Positions 18,455-26,310 of a stretch of DNA of 64,000 nucleotides are shown in pieces (positions within the stretch are counted from its first letter, which is position 1; every line of letters begins with the position of its first letter). Under the pieces are notes generated by a model. The model searched no databases. It worked only from the letters and a program-made list of their open reading frames with translations, and had not been told where the DNA came from. The DNA is from an uncultured Dorea sp. (GTDB lineage: Bacteria > Bacillota_A > Clostridia > Lachnospirales > Lachnospiraceae): NCBI GenBank assembly GCA_910579015.1, contig CAJTRO010000001.1:40070-104069 (forward strand), in the 5' to 3' direction. Position numbers and translations under genes: made by a program.

Positions 18455-18457
18455 TTA

Positions 18458-18486
18458 ATAATACCTTCTCAATATAATTTTGTCAA
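18458..18486 (-). promoter_or_regulatory. Consensus promoter of the capsule control operon
   Basis: On the minus strand TTGACA (18486-18481) and TATTAT (18463-18458) are 17 bases apart, upstream of the PHP phosphatase gene. The remaining spacer to 18631 is AT-rich with no gene. Confidence 0.8.
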
Positions 18487-18631
18487 CAGCTTTAGCGTCA
18501 AAGCGGGACGCATAAACACTTCCAATTTTTATTTGCAAAACCAGTTAATCCCTGTTTCTTCCTATTATATAAGAGATACTATGCAGCATTCGGCATATGC
18601 CCCTGATATATCCGTTTCCGTTATCAATAAA

Positions 18632-19195
18632 TTACAGCCCCAGCACATCCGCGATGGCTCCCATCTCCTCCAACGCAACATCGATCAGGTCGTCCAGGCT
18701 CAGCCCTGTAAACTCAATCGCTTCCATATAATCCCTGTTGGCTCCTGCCGCAAATCGCAGCTCATTAAAACGCTTCATTACAGACTTGTGCTTTACACTC
18801 GCAATCTTCTTATCTGGATAAATCTGTGCAACCGCCTTCACAAATCCGCTCATCGGATCTGCCGACAGGATCGCATATTGCAGCTTGGTCTTCGCTTTCA
18901 CACCACACTTCGGGTTGTGCGCACAGATCGCGTCAAATAATACTTTATCATCAATCCCTTCCTTTTTAAGGATCTCCACAGATGACGGGCCATGCACTCC
19001 CATGTCGTTCTTCCAGTCACACTGTTCCTCATCCAGATCATGGAGAAGTCCGACAATGCCCCAGTATTCTACCTCATCCGGGGCAAGGCGCTTGGCCAGT
19101 CCCTTCATAATTGCCTCTACTGCATATGAATGAGTAATATAATTCTCACCCTTCATATACTTCATCAAGATATCGTGTGCCTGCTCTCTGGTCAC
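18632..19195 (-). CDS. HD-domain hydrolase (HDIG type)
   Basis: A 187-residue HD-superfamily protein, probably a phosphohydrolase of nucleotides or cyclic dinucleotides, cytoplasmic. The conserved metal-binding residues are His in ITHSYAVEAIM near 21, the HD pair in GLLHDLD near 50, and His in DAICAHNPKCG. The start is GTG 19195, seven bases after AAAGGAGG. It has its own consensus promoter at 19273-19301 and appears monocistronic. The family is common in Clostridia; the substrate is not predictable. Confidence 0.85.
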   Translation of the reverse strand: MTREQAHDILMKYMKGENYITHSYAVEAIMKGLAKRLAPDEVEYWGIVGLLHDLDEEQCDWKNDMGVHGPSSVEILKKEGIDDKVLFDAICAHNPKCGVKAKTKLQYAILSADPMSGFVKAVAQIYPDKKIASVKHKSVMKRFNELRFAAGANRDYMEAIEFTGLSLDDLIDVALEEMGAIADVLGL

Positions 19196-19272
19196 TTTTG
19201 CTTCCTCCTTTGTCAGTTTCTCTTATCCTCTATCTCCTCTTATCCGCCTTAACTTCAAGTCTTACGTTCAAA

Positions 19273-19301
19273 ATTATAATCTCTTTACAACTAAAGGTCA
19301 A
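19273..19301 (-). promoter_or_regulatory. Promoter of the HD-domain gene
   Basis: TTGACC (19301-19296) and TATAAT (19278-19273), 17 bases apart on the minus strand, 78 bases before the GTG start at 19195. Confidence 0.7.
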
Positions 19302-19408
19302 GATGTATCTTCTCTTAATCGCAGTCTTTTTGCTATATTTTCACTATCTTAACACACCTTCACAGACACTTACCCAAAAACTGCCTGTCACACAGGTAAG
19401 AAACCGCC

Positions 19409-19663
19409 TCATCTCTTTCTTCCATACAATCTTCCAAGCATCTGCGCTTCTCTGACATCAATCTTGCGGAAGATGGAGTTGTAGTCTATCTCATCTACCT
19501 TATCCATCGCAACCCCTACCTTATGAAGGATCAATACGAGATATCCTGTCATAATGTCGTCTATACGCCCGCTCTCTGCAATCGCACAAATCTCCTCATT
19601 TGACTTCTCATATAAGTTCACCATTACCCCTACATATTCATTTTCCATCTTAATATGGTTCAT
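19409..19663 (-). CDS. Small hypothetical protein (84 residues)
   Basis: An acidic, helical, soluble protein of 84 residues with no signal or membrane segment, ending in a basic AQMLGRLYGRKR. I do not recognise it. AGGAGTGAAGTT precedes the ATG at 19663. A TTGAAA-18-TAAAAT promoter lies at 19786-19815, so it seems to be an independent unit. Its residue pattern (EICAIAESGRIDDIMTGYLV) suggests a compact alpha-helical domain, perhaps a protein-binding adaptor; that is a guess. Confidence 0.6.
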   Translation of the reverse strand: MNHIKMENEYVGVMVNLYEKSNEEICAIAESGRIDDIMTGYLVLILHKVGVAMDKVDEIDYNSIFRKIDVREAQMLGRLYGRKR

Positions 19664-19785
19664 AACTTCACTCCTGTTCTTAAATTAAAATAGCATAACC
19701 TGGAAAACATTGTCTGAATCCGACAGATATATCCTGAAATAAATGAAAATAGATGATTACTTTCCTTGCAATCTTTCTGACCTTT

Positions 19786-19848
19786 ATTTTACCAGACCTT
19801 CCCCATAGATTTCAATCCTTTTTCCTCAAAAAAACGAACAAATTTTCG
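19786..19848 (-). promoter_or_regulatory. Promoter of the 84-residue gene with LexA-like box
   Basis: TTGAAA (19815-19810) and TAAAAT (19791-19786) are 18 bases apart. Just upstream, CGAACAAATTTTCG (19835-19848) differs by one base from the Firmicute LexA box CGAAC-N4-GTTCG. A TTTCGACA sequence is repeated nearby. Confidence 0.4.
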
Positions 19849-19883
19849 ACATCTTTCGACAACAAGACACATACACATTTTAA

Positions 19884-19928
19884 CAAAAAGGATTGCCGGA
19901 AAATAATTACCTTCCCCGGCAACCCTTT
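19884..19928 (-). terminator. Rho-independent terminator of the Xaa-Pro peptidase gene
   Basis: On the minus strand AAGGGTTGCCGG pairs with CCGGCAATCCTT and is followed by TTTT. It lies 16 bases after the peptidase stop at 19944. Confidence 0.8.
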
Positions 19929-19943
19929 ATAAAAGAACCGTCT

Positions 19944-21029
19944 CTATTCTTCTGGTACTATGATCAGATCTTTTGTAAAGTGATTCAACACTTCACAGCC
20001 GTCTTCCGTGATGAGCACAAGATCCTCAATGCGCACTCCGATGCCCTCGTCCGCAAGATAGATCCCCGGTTCAACGGAGAAGCACTGTCCTGCCTGAATG
20101 ATATCTTCATTGACAGAGGACACATCCCCGAACTCGTGATCCTCCAAACCAATGGAATGTCCGGTCCTGTGCGTAAAATACTGCCCATAGCCTTTTTCTT
20201 CGATATAATTCCTGGCCGCAAGGTCAACGTCGCACATCCGGTTACCCGGTTTCGCCGCCTCGATACCGCGTCTGTTCGCCTCAACAACGATATCGTAGAT
20301 CTCCTTTGCCCGGTCGGACACCTCGCCGATAAACACCGTCCTCGTCATATCAGAAGCATAATTATCCTTGAACGCACCGATATCAAGGAGCACGCAGTCA
20401 CCGCGCTTCCCTTTCGAATCATCCGTTACATGATGCGGATCTGCCGCACCCTTTGCATAAGCCGTGATCGGATCGAAGGATACATCCTCACAGCCAAGTT
20501 CCTTATAAATCTCCCGGATCTTCGCGTTCAGTTCCTTCTCCGTCATTCCTTTGGCAACCCATGGGATCAGCCTCTCCATGGCAATATCATTCAGCCTGGA
20601 GGCCTCTCTCATCAGCTCCTTCTCTTTCTCATCCTTCACCATACGGATGTAATCAACGATCGGAGAACCATTCACGAACCTGCTTCCGCCGCCCAGCTCT
20701 TGCAGACGAAGAAGAAATCTCGCCGGCCATGTCTTGTCAACTCCCATGGTCTTATCCTTCTCCACAAGCCGGCTTAAAATCTCCACACCATCCTCAATGT
20801 CATCATACCATACAAGTTCAACCCCCAGATCCTTCTCCTGCGGGAATAACTTGTTGATGACCAGCTTATGACCGCCGTTGACGTTCAGATATAACGCCAG
20901 CAGTCTCTCCCCCGGCTCGATCCGCTTTCCCGTAAGATAAAAGACAGCAACCGGATCAGATATGATCATCTGCGGAATCTCATGTTCCTCCATTGATTTC
21001 AACACTCTTGCAACTTTGCCCTGGTCCAT
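19944..21029 (-). CDS. Xaa-Pro aminopeptidase (M24 family)
   Basis: A 361-residue cytoplasmic metallopeptidase that releases N-terminal residues preceding proline. The N-terminal creatinase-like domain covers about residues 1-130. The catalytic pita-bread domain shows the metal ligands: Asp in LLDIGAF and in ASDMTRT, His in GHSIGLEDHE, Glu in FSVEPGIY and Glu in VRIEDLV. GGGGAAG precedes ATG 21029. A good promoter at 21068-21096 and a terminator downstream make it monocistronic. Confidence 0.92.
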   Translation of the reverse strand: MDQGKVARVLKSMEEHEIPQMIISDPVAVFYLTGKRIEPGERLLALYLNVNGGHKLVINKLFPQEKDLGVELVWYDDIEDGVEILSRLVEKDKTMGVDKTWPARFLLRLQELGGGSRFVNGSPIVDYIRMVKDEKEKELMREASRLNDIAMERLIPWVAKGMTEKELNAKIREIYKELGCEDVSFDPITAYAKGAADPHHVTDDSKGKRGDCVLLDIGAFKDNYASDMTRTVFIGEVSDRAKEIYDIVVEANRRGIEAAKPGNRMCDVDLAARNYIEEKGYGQYFTHRTGHSIGLEDHEFGDVSSVNEDIIQAGQCFSVEPGIYLADEGIGVRIEDLVLITEDGCEVLNHFTKDLIIVPEE

Positions 21030-21067
21030 TGTCTTCCCCAGCCTTTCTCTATAATATTGATAACTTC

Positions 21068-21096
21068 ATTATAGTATTCCACCCCTCAAAAGTCAA
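21068..21096 (-). promoter_or_regulatory. Promoter of the Xaa-Pro peptidase gene
   Basis: TTGACT (21096-21091) and TATAAT (21073-21068), 17 bases apart on the minus strand. A short palindrome ATTACAATGTAAT sits just upstream, at the end of the feo operon. Confidence 0.75.
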
Positions 21097-21111
21097 ACTA
21101 TTACAATGTAA

Positions 21112-21288
21112 TCAAGAATCACGTTTCTTAGACGGGCACGCGCCGCTGCATCCGGCACACCCGCAGCCACAGCCTCCCCCTGACTTCTTCTTTTTCCATA
21201 TACTCCTTACCGCCAGTACCATAATGGCAAACACCACGCCCCCTGTCAGCGACGTCGATACAATACTGCTCACCGCCAATACCATCAT
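21112..21288 (-). CDS. FeoB-associated Cys-rich membrane peptide
   Basis: A 58-residue protein of the FeoB-associated Cys-rich family. One membrane helix spans about residues 13-31. A KKKK stretch follows, then a Cys cluster (GGGCGCGCAGCSGACP, five cysteines) that could bind iron or an Fe-S cluster. The start ATG overlaps the feoB stop as TAATG, which indicates translational coupling; a second ATG follows immediately. It is the last gene of the Fur-controlled iron operon and probably assists FeoB on the cytoplasmic side. Confidence 0.85.
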   Translation of the reverse strand: MMVLAVSSIVSTSLTGGVVFAIMVLAVRSIWKKKKSGGGCGCGCAGCSGACPSKKRDS

Positions 21289-23441
21289 TACACCTTCGCT
21301 CCTTTAACTGCCACGCTGGACAGATTCATATTTAACCCAGCCGTCTCTTTATGCGGCCTGCATAACAGATACAAGAATCCTATCAGCACCAGAAGCGCCG
21401 CCATCGTACCTATCCCCGGTTCCTTACCCGTAAACAGCATTCCAAACTGATAGACACACAGCGAAACCGCATAGGCAAATGCGCACTGATACCCGATCGC
21501 AAACCAGGTCCAGCCTGCATGATTCATCTCCCTCTTGATCGCGCCGATCGCCGCAAAGCATGGCGCGCACAAAAGATTGAATACCAGGAAAGAATACGCG
21601 GAAACAGCCGTCATGCTCACGGCCAGCGTCCCCCAGATCTCGCTCCCGTCCTCTGCCACTTCCCCAAATCCATAGAGAATACCAAACGTCCCGACCACAT
21701 TTTCCTTCGCCACAAGCCCTGTGATCGCCGCCACAGCCGCCTGCCAGTCTCCCCATCCAACCGGAATGAAGATCCAGGCAAATGCCCGCCCGATACCTGC
21801 CAGGAATCCGTCGCTTAAGTCATCCACCATGCCGAACTGTCCGTCCACAATTCCGAATCCTGAGGTAAACCAGATAAAGACCGTTGACAGAAGAATGACG
21901 GTTCCCGCCTTCTTGATAAAGGACCAGCCTCTCTCCCACATGCTTCTCATCACATTTCCCACGGTCGGCATGTGATAAGCCGGCAGTTCCATAACAAACG
22001 GCGCCGGATCTCCGGCAAACAGCCTCGTCTTCTTCAGAATGATCCCGGAACAGATGACCGCCGCAATCCCCACAAAATACGCGCTCGGCGCCACCCATGA
22101 AGCCCCGTCAAACAACGCTCCGGCAATCAGCGCGATGATCGGCAGTTTCGCACCGCACGGGATAAATGTAGTCGTAATGATCGTCATCTTGCGGTCGCGG
22201 TCATTCTCGATCGTGCGGGACGCCATGATCCCCGGCACTCCGCACCCCGTACCGATCAGCATCGGGATAAATGACTTCCCGGACAGTCCGAACCTGCGGA
22301 ATACTCTGTCCATGATAAACGCAATCCTGGCCATGTATCCGCACGCTTCCAGAAATGCGAGAAAGATAAACAGCACAAGCATCTGCGGAACAAATCCAAG
22401 AACAGCTCCCACGCCCGCAAGGATACCATCCAGGATCAATCCCCGCAGCCATTCTGCACAATGAATGCTCACAAGAAATTTTTCTGCCGCAGGCGGAATA
22501 ATCTCCCCAAACAGAACGTCATTCGTCCAATCTGTCACGACAGCTCCTATCGTCGAAACCGACACATAATAGACCAGCCACATTACCGCGGCAAAGATCG
22601 GCAATGCAAGCCATCTGTTCGTCACAACCCGGTCAATCTTGTCGGAGATCGTCAGCTTCTCTTTCCCGGCCTTCTTAACACAGCCGTCTGTCACGGACGC
22701 AATGTAATGATACCGTTCATTCGTAATGATGCTCTCCGCGTCATCATCCAGCCTCTCCTCTGCCTTTGCTATTATCTGCGATACATCCGGGGCCTGCACC
22801 ATCTGCCCCTTAAGCTTCTCGTCTCTTTCAAACAGCTTTATCGCATAGAATCTTTTCTGTTCTTCTGCAATCCCTGTCAGCTTCCGCTCAATCTCCCCAA
22901 GATATCCTTCCACCTCCAAAGAAAATCTATGGACAGCTTTGGCCTCACTCTTATTCTGCGCCATTTTCACGGCCATGTCAACCGCTTCCCCGATGCCTTC
23001 TCCCTTTAATGCGGAAATAGGCACGACCTTGCACCCAAGTTTTTCTCCCAATACCTTTATGTCAATCTGATCTCCGGATTTTCTCACCATATCCATCATA
23101 TTAACCGCCAATACAACCGGAATCCCCAGCTCCATCAGCTGTGTGCTCAGATACAGATTCCGCTCCAGATTCGTTCCGTCCACAATATTAAGGATTGCAT
23201 CCGGGCGCTCCGTAATCAGATAATTTCTGGCTGTAACTTCCTCCAATGTATATGGGGATAAGGAATAGATCCCCGGCAGATCTGTGATCGTGACTTCCTT
23301 ATTATCCTTTAATTTTCCTTCCTTCTTCTCAACGGTAACACCCGGCCAGTTTCCAACAAACTGGTTCGAACCCGTAAGCGCATTGAACAGCGTGGTCTTC
23401 CCGCTGTTAGGGTTTCCTGCAAGCGCGATCTTTACTCCCAT
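21288..23441 (-). CDS. feoB: Ferrous iron transporter FeoB
   Basis: A 717-residue Fe2+ transporter. The N-terminal G domain has G1 GNPNSGKTT at 8-16, the DLPGIYSLSPY switch, and NMMD for guanine recognition. A helical GDI-like spacer follows to about 270. The membrane domain has the two Gate motifs with conserved Cys (GTGCGVPG and PCGAKLP). GGAGGGAAG precedes the ATG at 23441. It lies third in an operon after two feoA genes and before the Cys-rich peptide, and is controlled by the Fur-type promoter at 24026-24083. Confidence 0.97.
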   Translation of the reverse strand: MGVKIALAGNPNSGKTTLFNALTGSNQFVGNWPGVTVEKKEGKLKDNKEVTITDLPGIYSLSPYTLEEVTARNYLITERPDAILNIVDGTNLERNLYLSTQLMELGIPVVLAVNMMDMVRKSGDQIDIKVLGEKLGCKVVPISALKGEGIGEAVDMAVKMAQNKSEAKAVHRFSLEVEGYLGEIERKLTGIAEEQKRFYAIKLFERDEKLKGQMVQAPDVSQIIAKAEERLDDDAESIITNERYHYIASVTDGCVKKAGKEKLTISDKIDRVVTNRWLALPIFAAVMWLVYYVSVSTIGAVVTDWTNDVLFGEIIPPAAEKFLVSIHCAEWLRGLILDGILAGVGAVLGFVPQMLVLFIFLAFLEACGYMARIAFIMDRVFRRFGLSGKSFIPMLIGTGCGVPGIMASRTIENDRDRKMTIITTTFIPCGAKLPIIALIAGALFDGASWVAPSAYFVGIAAVICSGIILKKTRLFAGDPAPFVMELPAYHMPTVGNVMRSMWERGWSFIKKAGTVILLSTVFIWFTSGFGIVDGQFGMVDDLSDGFLAGIGRAFAWIFIPVGWGDWQAAVAAITGLVAKENVVGTFGILYGFGEVAEDGSEIWGTLAVSMTAVSAYSFLVFNLLCAPCFAAIGAIKREMNHAGWTWFAIGYQCAFAYAVSLCVYQFGMLFTGKEPGIGTMAALLVLIGFLYLLCRPHKETAGLNMNLSSVAVKGAKV

Positions 23442-23527
23442 ATTTCTTCCCTCCTGTTCTTATATTGTTTCTTGTATTTCGCAGATATTTCTTTCCTCAC
23501 TGCTAAAATTCTCTGTGTTATTATGCC

Positions 23528-23749
23528 TTACTGTACCTCGATCATCTGAGCATCCGCTTTTCTGATCGACAGCTCATAGCCTCTGACCGTCACTTCTACC
23601 GGATCTCCAAGAGGCGCCGTCTTTCTTACACAGACCTGAGTACCCTTTGTAAGCCCCATGTCCATAATCCTCCGTTTCACCGCGCCTTCTCCGTGCAGCT
23701 TCACGACCACAGCGTTCTGGCCGCATTTCACATCTCTTAGGGTAAGCAT
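23528..23749 (-). CDS. feoA: FeoA-domain protein (second copy)
   Basis: A 73-residue SH3-like FeoA protein that supports FeoB-mediated iron uptake. The conserved core VKRRIMDMGLTKGTQV and the C-terminal ELSIRKADAQMIEV are typical. GGAGG lies 10 bases before ATG 23749. It follows the first feoA by 15 bases and precedes feoB by 86 bases. Confidence 0.93.
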   Translation of the reverse strand: MLTLRDVKCGQNAVVVKLHGEGAVKRRIMDMGLTKGTQVCVRKTAPLGDPVEVTVRGYELSIRKADAQMIEVQ

Positions 23750-23764
23750 CTTCTCATATCCTCC

Positions 23765-23977
23765 TTATACCATGATCTTATTCGCAATTCCTCTGCTTAC
23801 TGCAACTCTGGAATCCTTCACCTGGACGATGATATTTCCATGATTGCTTGATACGATTCTGACTCTCTCTCCTACAGTAAATCCCAGATTCTCAAGAAAC
23901 CGTCTTGCCTCATCCTTTCCTCCGATCCTCCTGATCGCGGCATCCTCACCTGAACTTAACATCGTCAACGGCATCAT
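23765..23977 (-). CDS. feoA: FeoA-domain protein (first copy)
   Basis: A 70-residue FeoA protein, first gene of the iron operon. The core RRFLENLGFTVGERVRIV and the C-terminal SRVAVSRGIANKIMV match the family. ATG 23977 is chosen because AGAGAGG sits five bases upstream; a GTG at 23983 would abut the ribosome site. Two separate feoA genes before feoB are usual in Clostridia, and the two copies are only distantly alike. Confidence 0.92.
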   Translation of the reverse strand: MMPLTMLSSGEDAAIRRIGGKDEARRFLENLGFTVGERVRIVSSNHGNIIVQVKDSRVAVSRGIANKIMV

Positions 23978-24025
23978 AAGCACCTCTCTTTCTTTTCTTG
24001 ATATATATCTTTTCTCGTTTTATAT

Positions 24026-24083
24026 GATATTGATTATCATTTCCTTTAGCATTATATTCCAATTGATAATGATTGTCAATAAC
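24026..24083 (-). promoter_or_regulatory. Fur-controlled promoter of the feo operon
   Basis: On the minus strand TTGACA (24079-24074) and TATAAT (24056-24051) are 17 bases apart, a perfect consensus promoter. Two Fur-box-like 19-mers flank it. One at 24065-24083 covers the -35 and one at 24026-24044 covers the expected start; each matches about 15 of 19 bases of GATAATGATAATCATTATC. The arrangement predicts tight iron repression. No gene lies between 23984 and 24198. Confidence 0.85.
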
Positions 24084-24198
24084 GTTTTTGATAATTTTTC
24101 TCAAAAATATTTCGACATAGAAAAAGAGGGGCTGTCGGTTCATACTGATTTATCCCCCCATATCTAAAAAATTCTTACTTATATTGCTTCTCCTCTAA

Positions 24199-25170
24199 CT
24201 ATATATACCACGGCAATCCTATAGGATTTGTTATTAGTTCTATTTGCTCTTTAACCATATTTAGAAAATATCTGCCGTAATTCCATTGAGCTTCATCATA
24301 ATTTTCCTTATATACCAGCTCACAGTATTCCTTAAAAAATGAATCACATCCACATAACAATTCTAAGATTAGTTCATCTGAAAATTTTACAATGTGAAAA
24401 GCAGGAAAACCTTGTTTATATTCTGCATCTTCATAAATCAATTCTGGATATGTTGAACACAATTTTTCATAAGTTGAAATGCTGTTATGCTTTATAAAAT
24501 TCCAAAGGCAATAGAGTTCGTCATAATATTTAAATGAGGGTAACTCATCGACTTTTTTATCTCCTCCAACAGCAGTCGCATATAACGTATTCCTATCAAA
24601 TCGGTCACGCATTGCATTTTGTTTTGAAAGAACTAAAACCGTAACCGCTTCAATCTGTGATGCGGTTTGATGTATAAAAGAAGCATACAGACTTGCAACC
24701 ACCGCAAAGCATTTCTCTGCATATTCATACTGATTTTTATAATTTTCCCAATTTGACATCATTACCGCTTCGTCATATTCCACAATCCCCTGCATAAGCA
24801 ACATCTGATTTCCCGGCATTATTTTCTTTGGCTTCTTGATTCTTTCCTTTGCATAAGTTATTAATTTCTTATAATGTTCTTCCCAATAGTTTTGAATATC
24901 TCTTATTCTATCAGCAAACATATTGCAACAATAATCCTCATATTCACTTTTCTTTGGATAAAAATAATGTGTCCGTCTTTGATTAATGATTTGTATCTGT
25001 TTATCAGATAACGTACAGCCTACAGTACTTTTCATTCGTTTAATGTCAATTTTTACTTTGATGCCATTATCTGTCTTTGTATAAAACAAACCATAAAAAC
25101 GTGTATCATAATCTGCAAATTTCTCAAAATCAGCTTTTGTTAATTTTTGATTGCTTCTGTCTTTTTTCAT
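24199..25170 (-). CDS. Hypothetical protein of AT-rich accessory block
   Basis: A 323-residue soluble protein I do not recognise. It is Lys/Tyr/Glu-rich with no signal or membrane segment, and its DNA is far more AT-rich than the feo and lysS regions beside it. The second half is predicted helical and contains LYCLWNFIKHNSISTYEKL, which loosely resembles the Asn/His region of HEPN-type RNase or Abi proteins, but a full RxxxxH motif is not evident. GGAGGAGAT precedes ATG 25170. The neighbouring XRE regulator and nuclease remnant fit an accessory or defence island. Function unknown. Confidence 0.6.
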   Translation of the reverse strand: MKKDRSNQKLTKADFEKFADYDTRFYGLFYTKTDNGIKVKIDIKRMKSTVGCTLSDKQIQIINQRRTHYFYPKKSEYEDYCCNMFADRIRDIQNYWEEHYKKLITYAKERIKKPKKIMPGNQMLLMQGIVEYDEAVMMSNWENYKNQYEYAEKCFAVVASLYASFIHQTASQIEAVTVLVLSKQNAMRDRFDRNTLYATAVGGDKKVDELPSFKYYDELYCLWNFIKHNSISTYEKLCSTYPELIYEDAEYKQGFPAFHIVKFSDELILELLCGCDSFFKEYCELVYKENYDEAQWNYGRYFLNMVKEQIELITNPIGLPWYI

Positions 25171-25180
25171 ATCTCCTCCT

Positions 25181-25209
25181 AAAAAGACACTCCCCGCAAA
25201 GAGAGTGTC
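25181..25209 (-). terminator. Rho-independent terminator upstream of the unknown gene
   Basis: On the minus strand GACACTC pairs with GAGTGTC and is followed by TTTTT. It would stop leftward transcripts entering from the XRE side, so the gene at 24199 needs a promoter very close to its start. A second perfect inverted repeat, GCTTAAT / ATTAAGC, lies at 25212-25230. Confidence 0.7.
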
Positions 25210-25395
25210 CCGCTTAATTGATTATTAAGCTAATGCATAAGATATTTACCACTCTAACAAACATTTTGTTTATAGGCACCAATCAGAACATAACGCTTTC
25301 CAATATTTCTTATGTGTTTTGATTATAACACACAAGTAAATCTTATACAGATTATTATATGTGAATATGATGATTTATCAATGTACCAACGGTTC

Positions 25396-25433
25396 AAAAA
25401 AAGAAGACACCCTCAAGTGCTGAGGATATCTTC
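25396..25433 (-). terminator. Terminator overlapping the end of the XRE gene
   Basis: On the minus strand GAAGATATCCTCA pairs with TGAGGGTGTCTTC (two internal mismatches) and is followed by TTTTTTT. The stem overlaps the last codons and stop of the XRE gene. The 25434-25395 side is thus a strong end of transcription; 25231-25395 holds no gene. Confidence 0.8.
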
Positions 25434-25637
25434 CATTTTCACTTGAAACAAATCAGCAAGGTTATATAAATTTTCAGTTGATGGAAGCTTTTTTCCAGAA
25501 ACCCACTCATATATAACTCTCGGAGATTGCAAACCTAAATAATCTGCAATTTCTGCATATGTCATTTTAGATTCTTCAATTAACCGATAGAGCCTATGCC
25601 CTGTTGCCTTTTTGTCTATCTTGTTTTTGCAGTTCAT
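25413..25637 (-). CDS. XRE-family helix-turn-helix regulator
   Basis: A 74-residue DNA-binding protein. The HTH spans about residues 14-66: RLYRLIEESKMTYAEIADYL, then LQSPRVIYEWVSGKKLPS, and NLYNLADLFQVKMEDIL. The start at 25637 is chosen because AAAGGAGG sits seven bases before it; the frame stays open to 25712 without a ribosome site. It is a stand-alone regulator in the AT-rich block, of the kind common on mobile elements and beside toxin or defence genes. Confidence 0.85.
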   Translation of the reverse strand: MNCKNKIDKKATGHRLYRLIEESKMTYAEIADYLGLQSPRVIYEWVSGKKLPSTENLYNLADLFQVKMEDILST

Positions 25638-26002
25638 TGTTGTTCCTCCTTTATATGAAATATCTTTCATATCGGAACAATAAACTACGATGTAATTATC
25701 ACACATTTTCATAGTATTGTAAACATCCTAGAAACTTTCCACTGCTAATTTCTTTGAATATACGGTAACAAAAAGAGGATTTTCAAAATCTCTGATTGGA
25801 TGATTCTGCAAGCTCCTTTTAATTGTAATTCATATATTTATACGAAATGTGCACTTTTGGGCCTTCTACACATCTTTTGGCATCAATTGATGTAAAGATG
25901 TAAATCGAGGGTATAAAATCATTTCAGCACATCATACATTCTAATATACATATCCATCTGTCCAACATCCTAATAAACTTGTAAAAGAACATGATAATGA
26001 GT

Positions 26003-26218
26003 CTAAGAAAGTATAACCTCGGATTGTTGCCTCAATGAGGCTACAATCTCAGGAAATATTTTGTAAAAATTTGAGAAACAATAAAGAGTGCCTCTGACAT
26101 ATCCTTTCCCATAAAGATTTGTCAGTTCTTTAGAAAATTTCTTTATAACCTCAAGCCTATACTCCAAACGTTTTTCCGCCAAATATTTCTGCCGTCTAAA
26201 AATCCCCCTTTCTAATTC
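26003..26218 (-). pseudogene. Remnant of a DUF1016 (YhcG-type) nuclease-family gene
   Basis: An open stretch of 71 codons between stops on the minus strand, with no start codon. Its translation contains LEVIKKFSKELTNLYGKGY followed by RGTLYCFSNFYKIFPEIVAS. This matches my recollection of the DUF1016 N-terminal domain, which precedes a PDDEXK nuclease domain. The nuclease domain itself is absent and the frame ends at 26003-26005. It is a decayed fragment, probably from a restriction or defence gene. The stretch 25638-26002 beyond it holds no gene I can support, only a short minus-strand frame at about 25735-25830. Confidence 0.5.
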
Positions 26219-26234
26219 TCACCACAATAAATAT

Positions 26235-26310
26235 ATGAATAATCCACCAGAAGGCTTAACATCCGAGGACATTCTCCATATGAGCGGTGATGACCTTCTC
26301 GATATAGATT
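26235..26310 (+). pseudogene. Fragment of a conjugative-element protein (tentative)
   Basis: On the plus strand the translation reads PPEGLTSEDILHMSGDDLLD-IDY and then runs into the antisense of the FtsX gene. This recalls the C-terminal motif (LT-ED-HMS-DLLDMDYFL) of proteins carried on Tn1549-like integrative elements. There is no ribosome site. It would mark a deletion junction at about 26305, where the FtsX stop codon lies. Confidence 0.35.
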
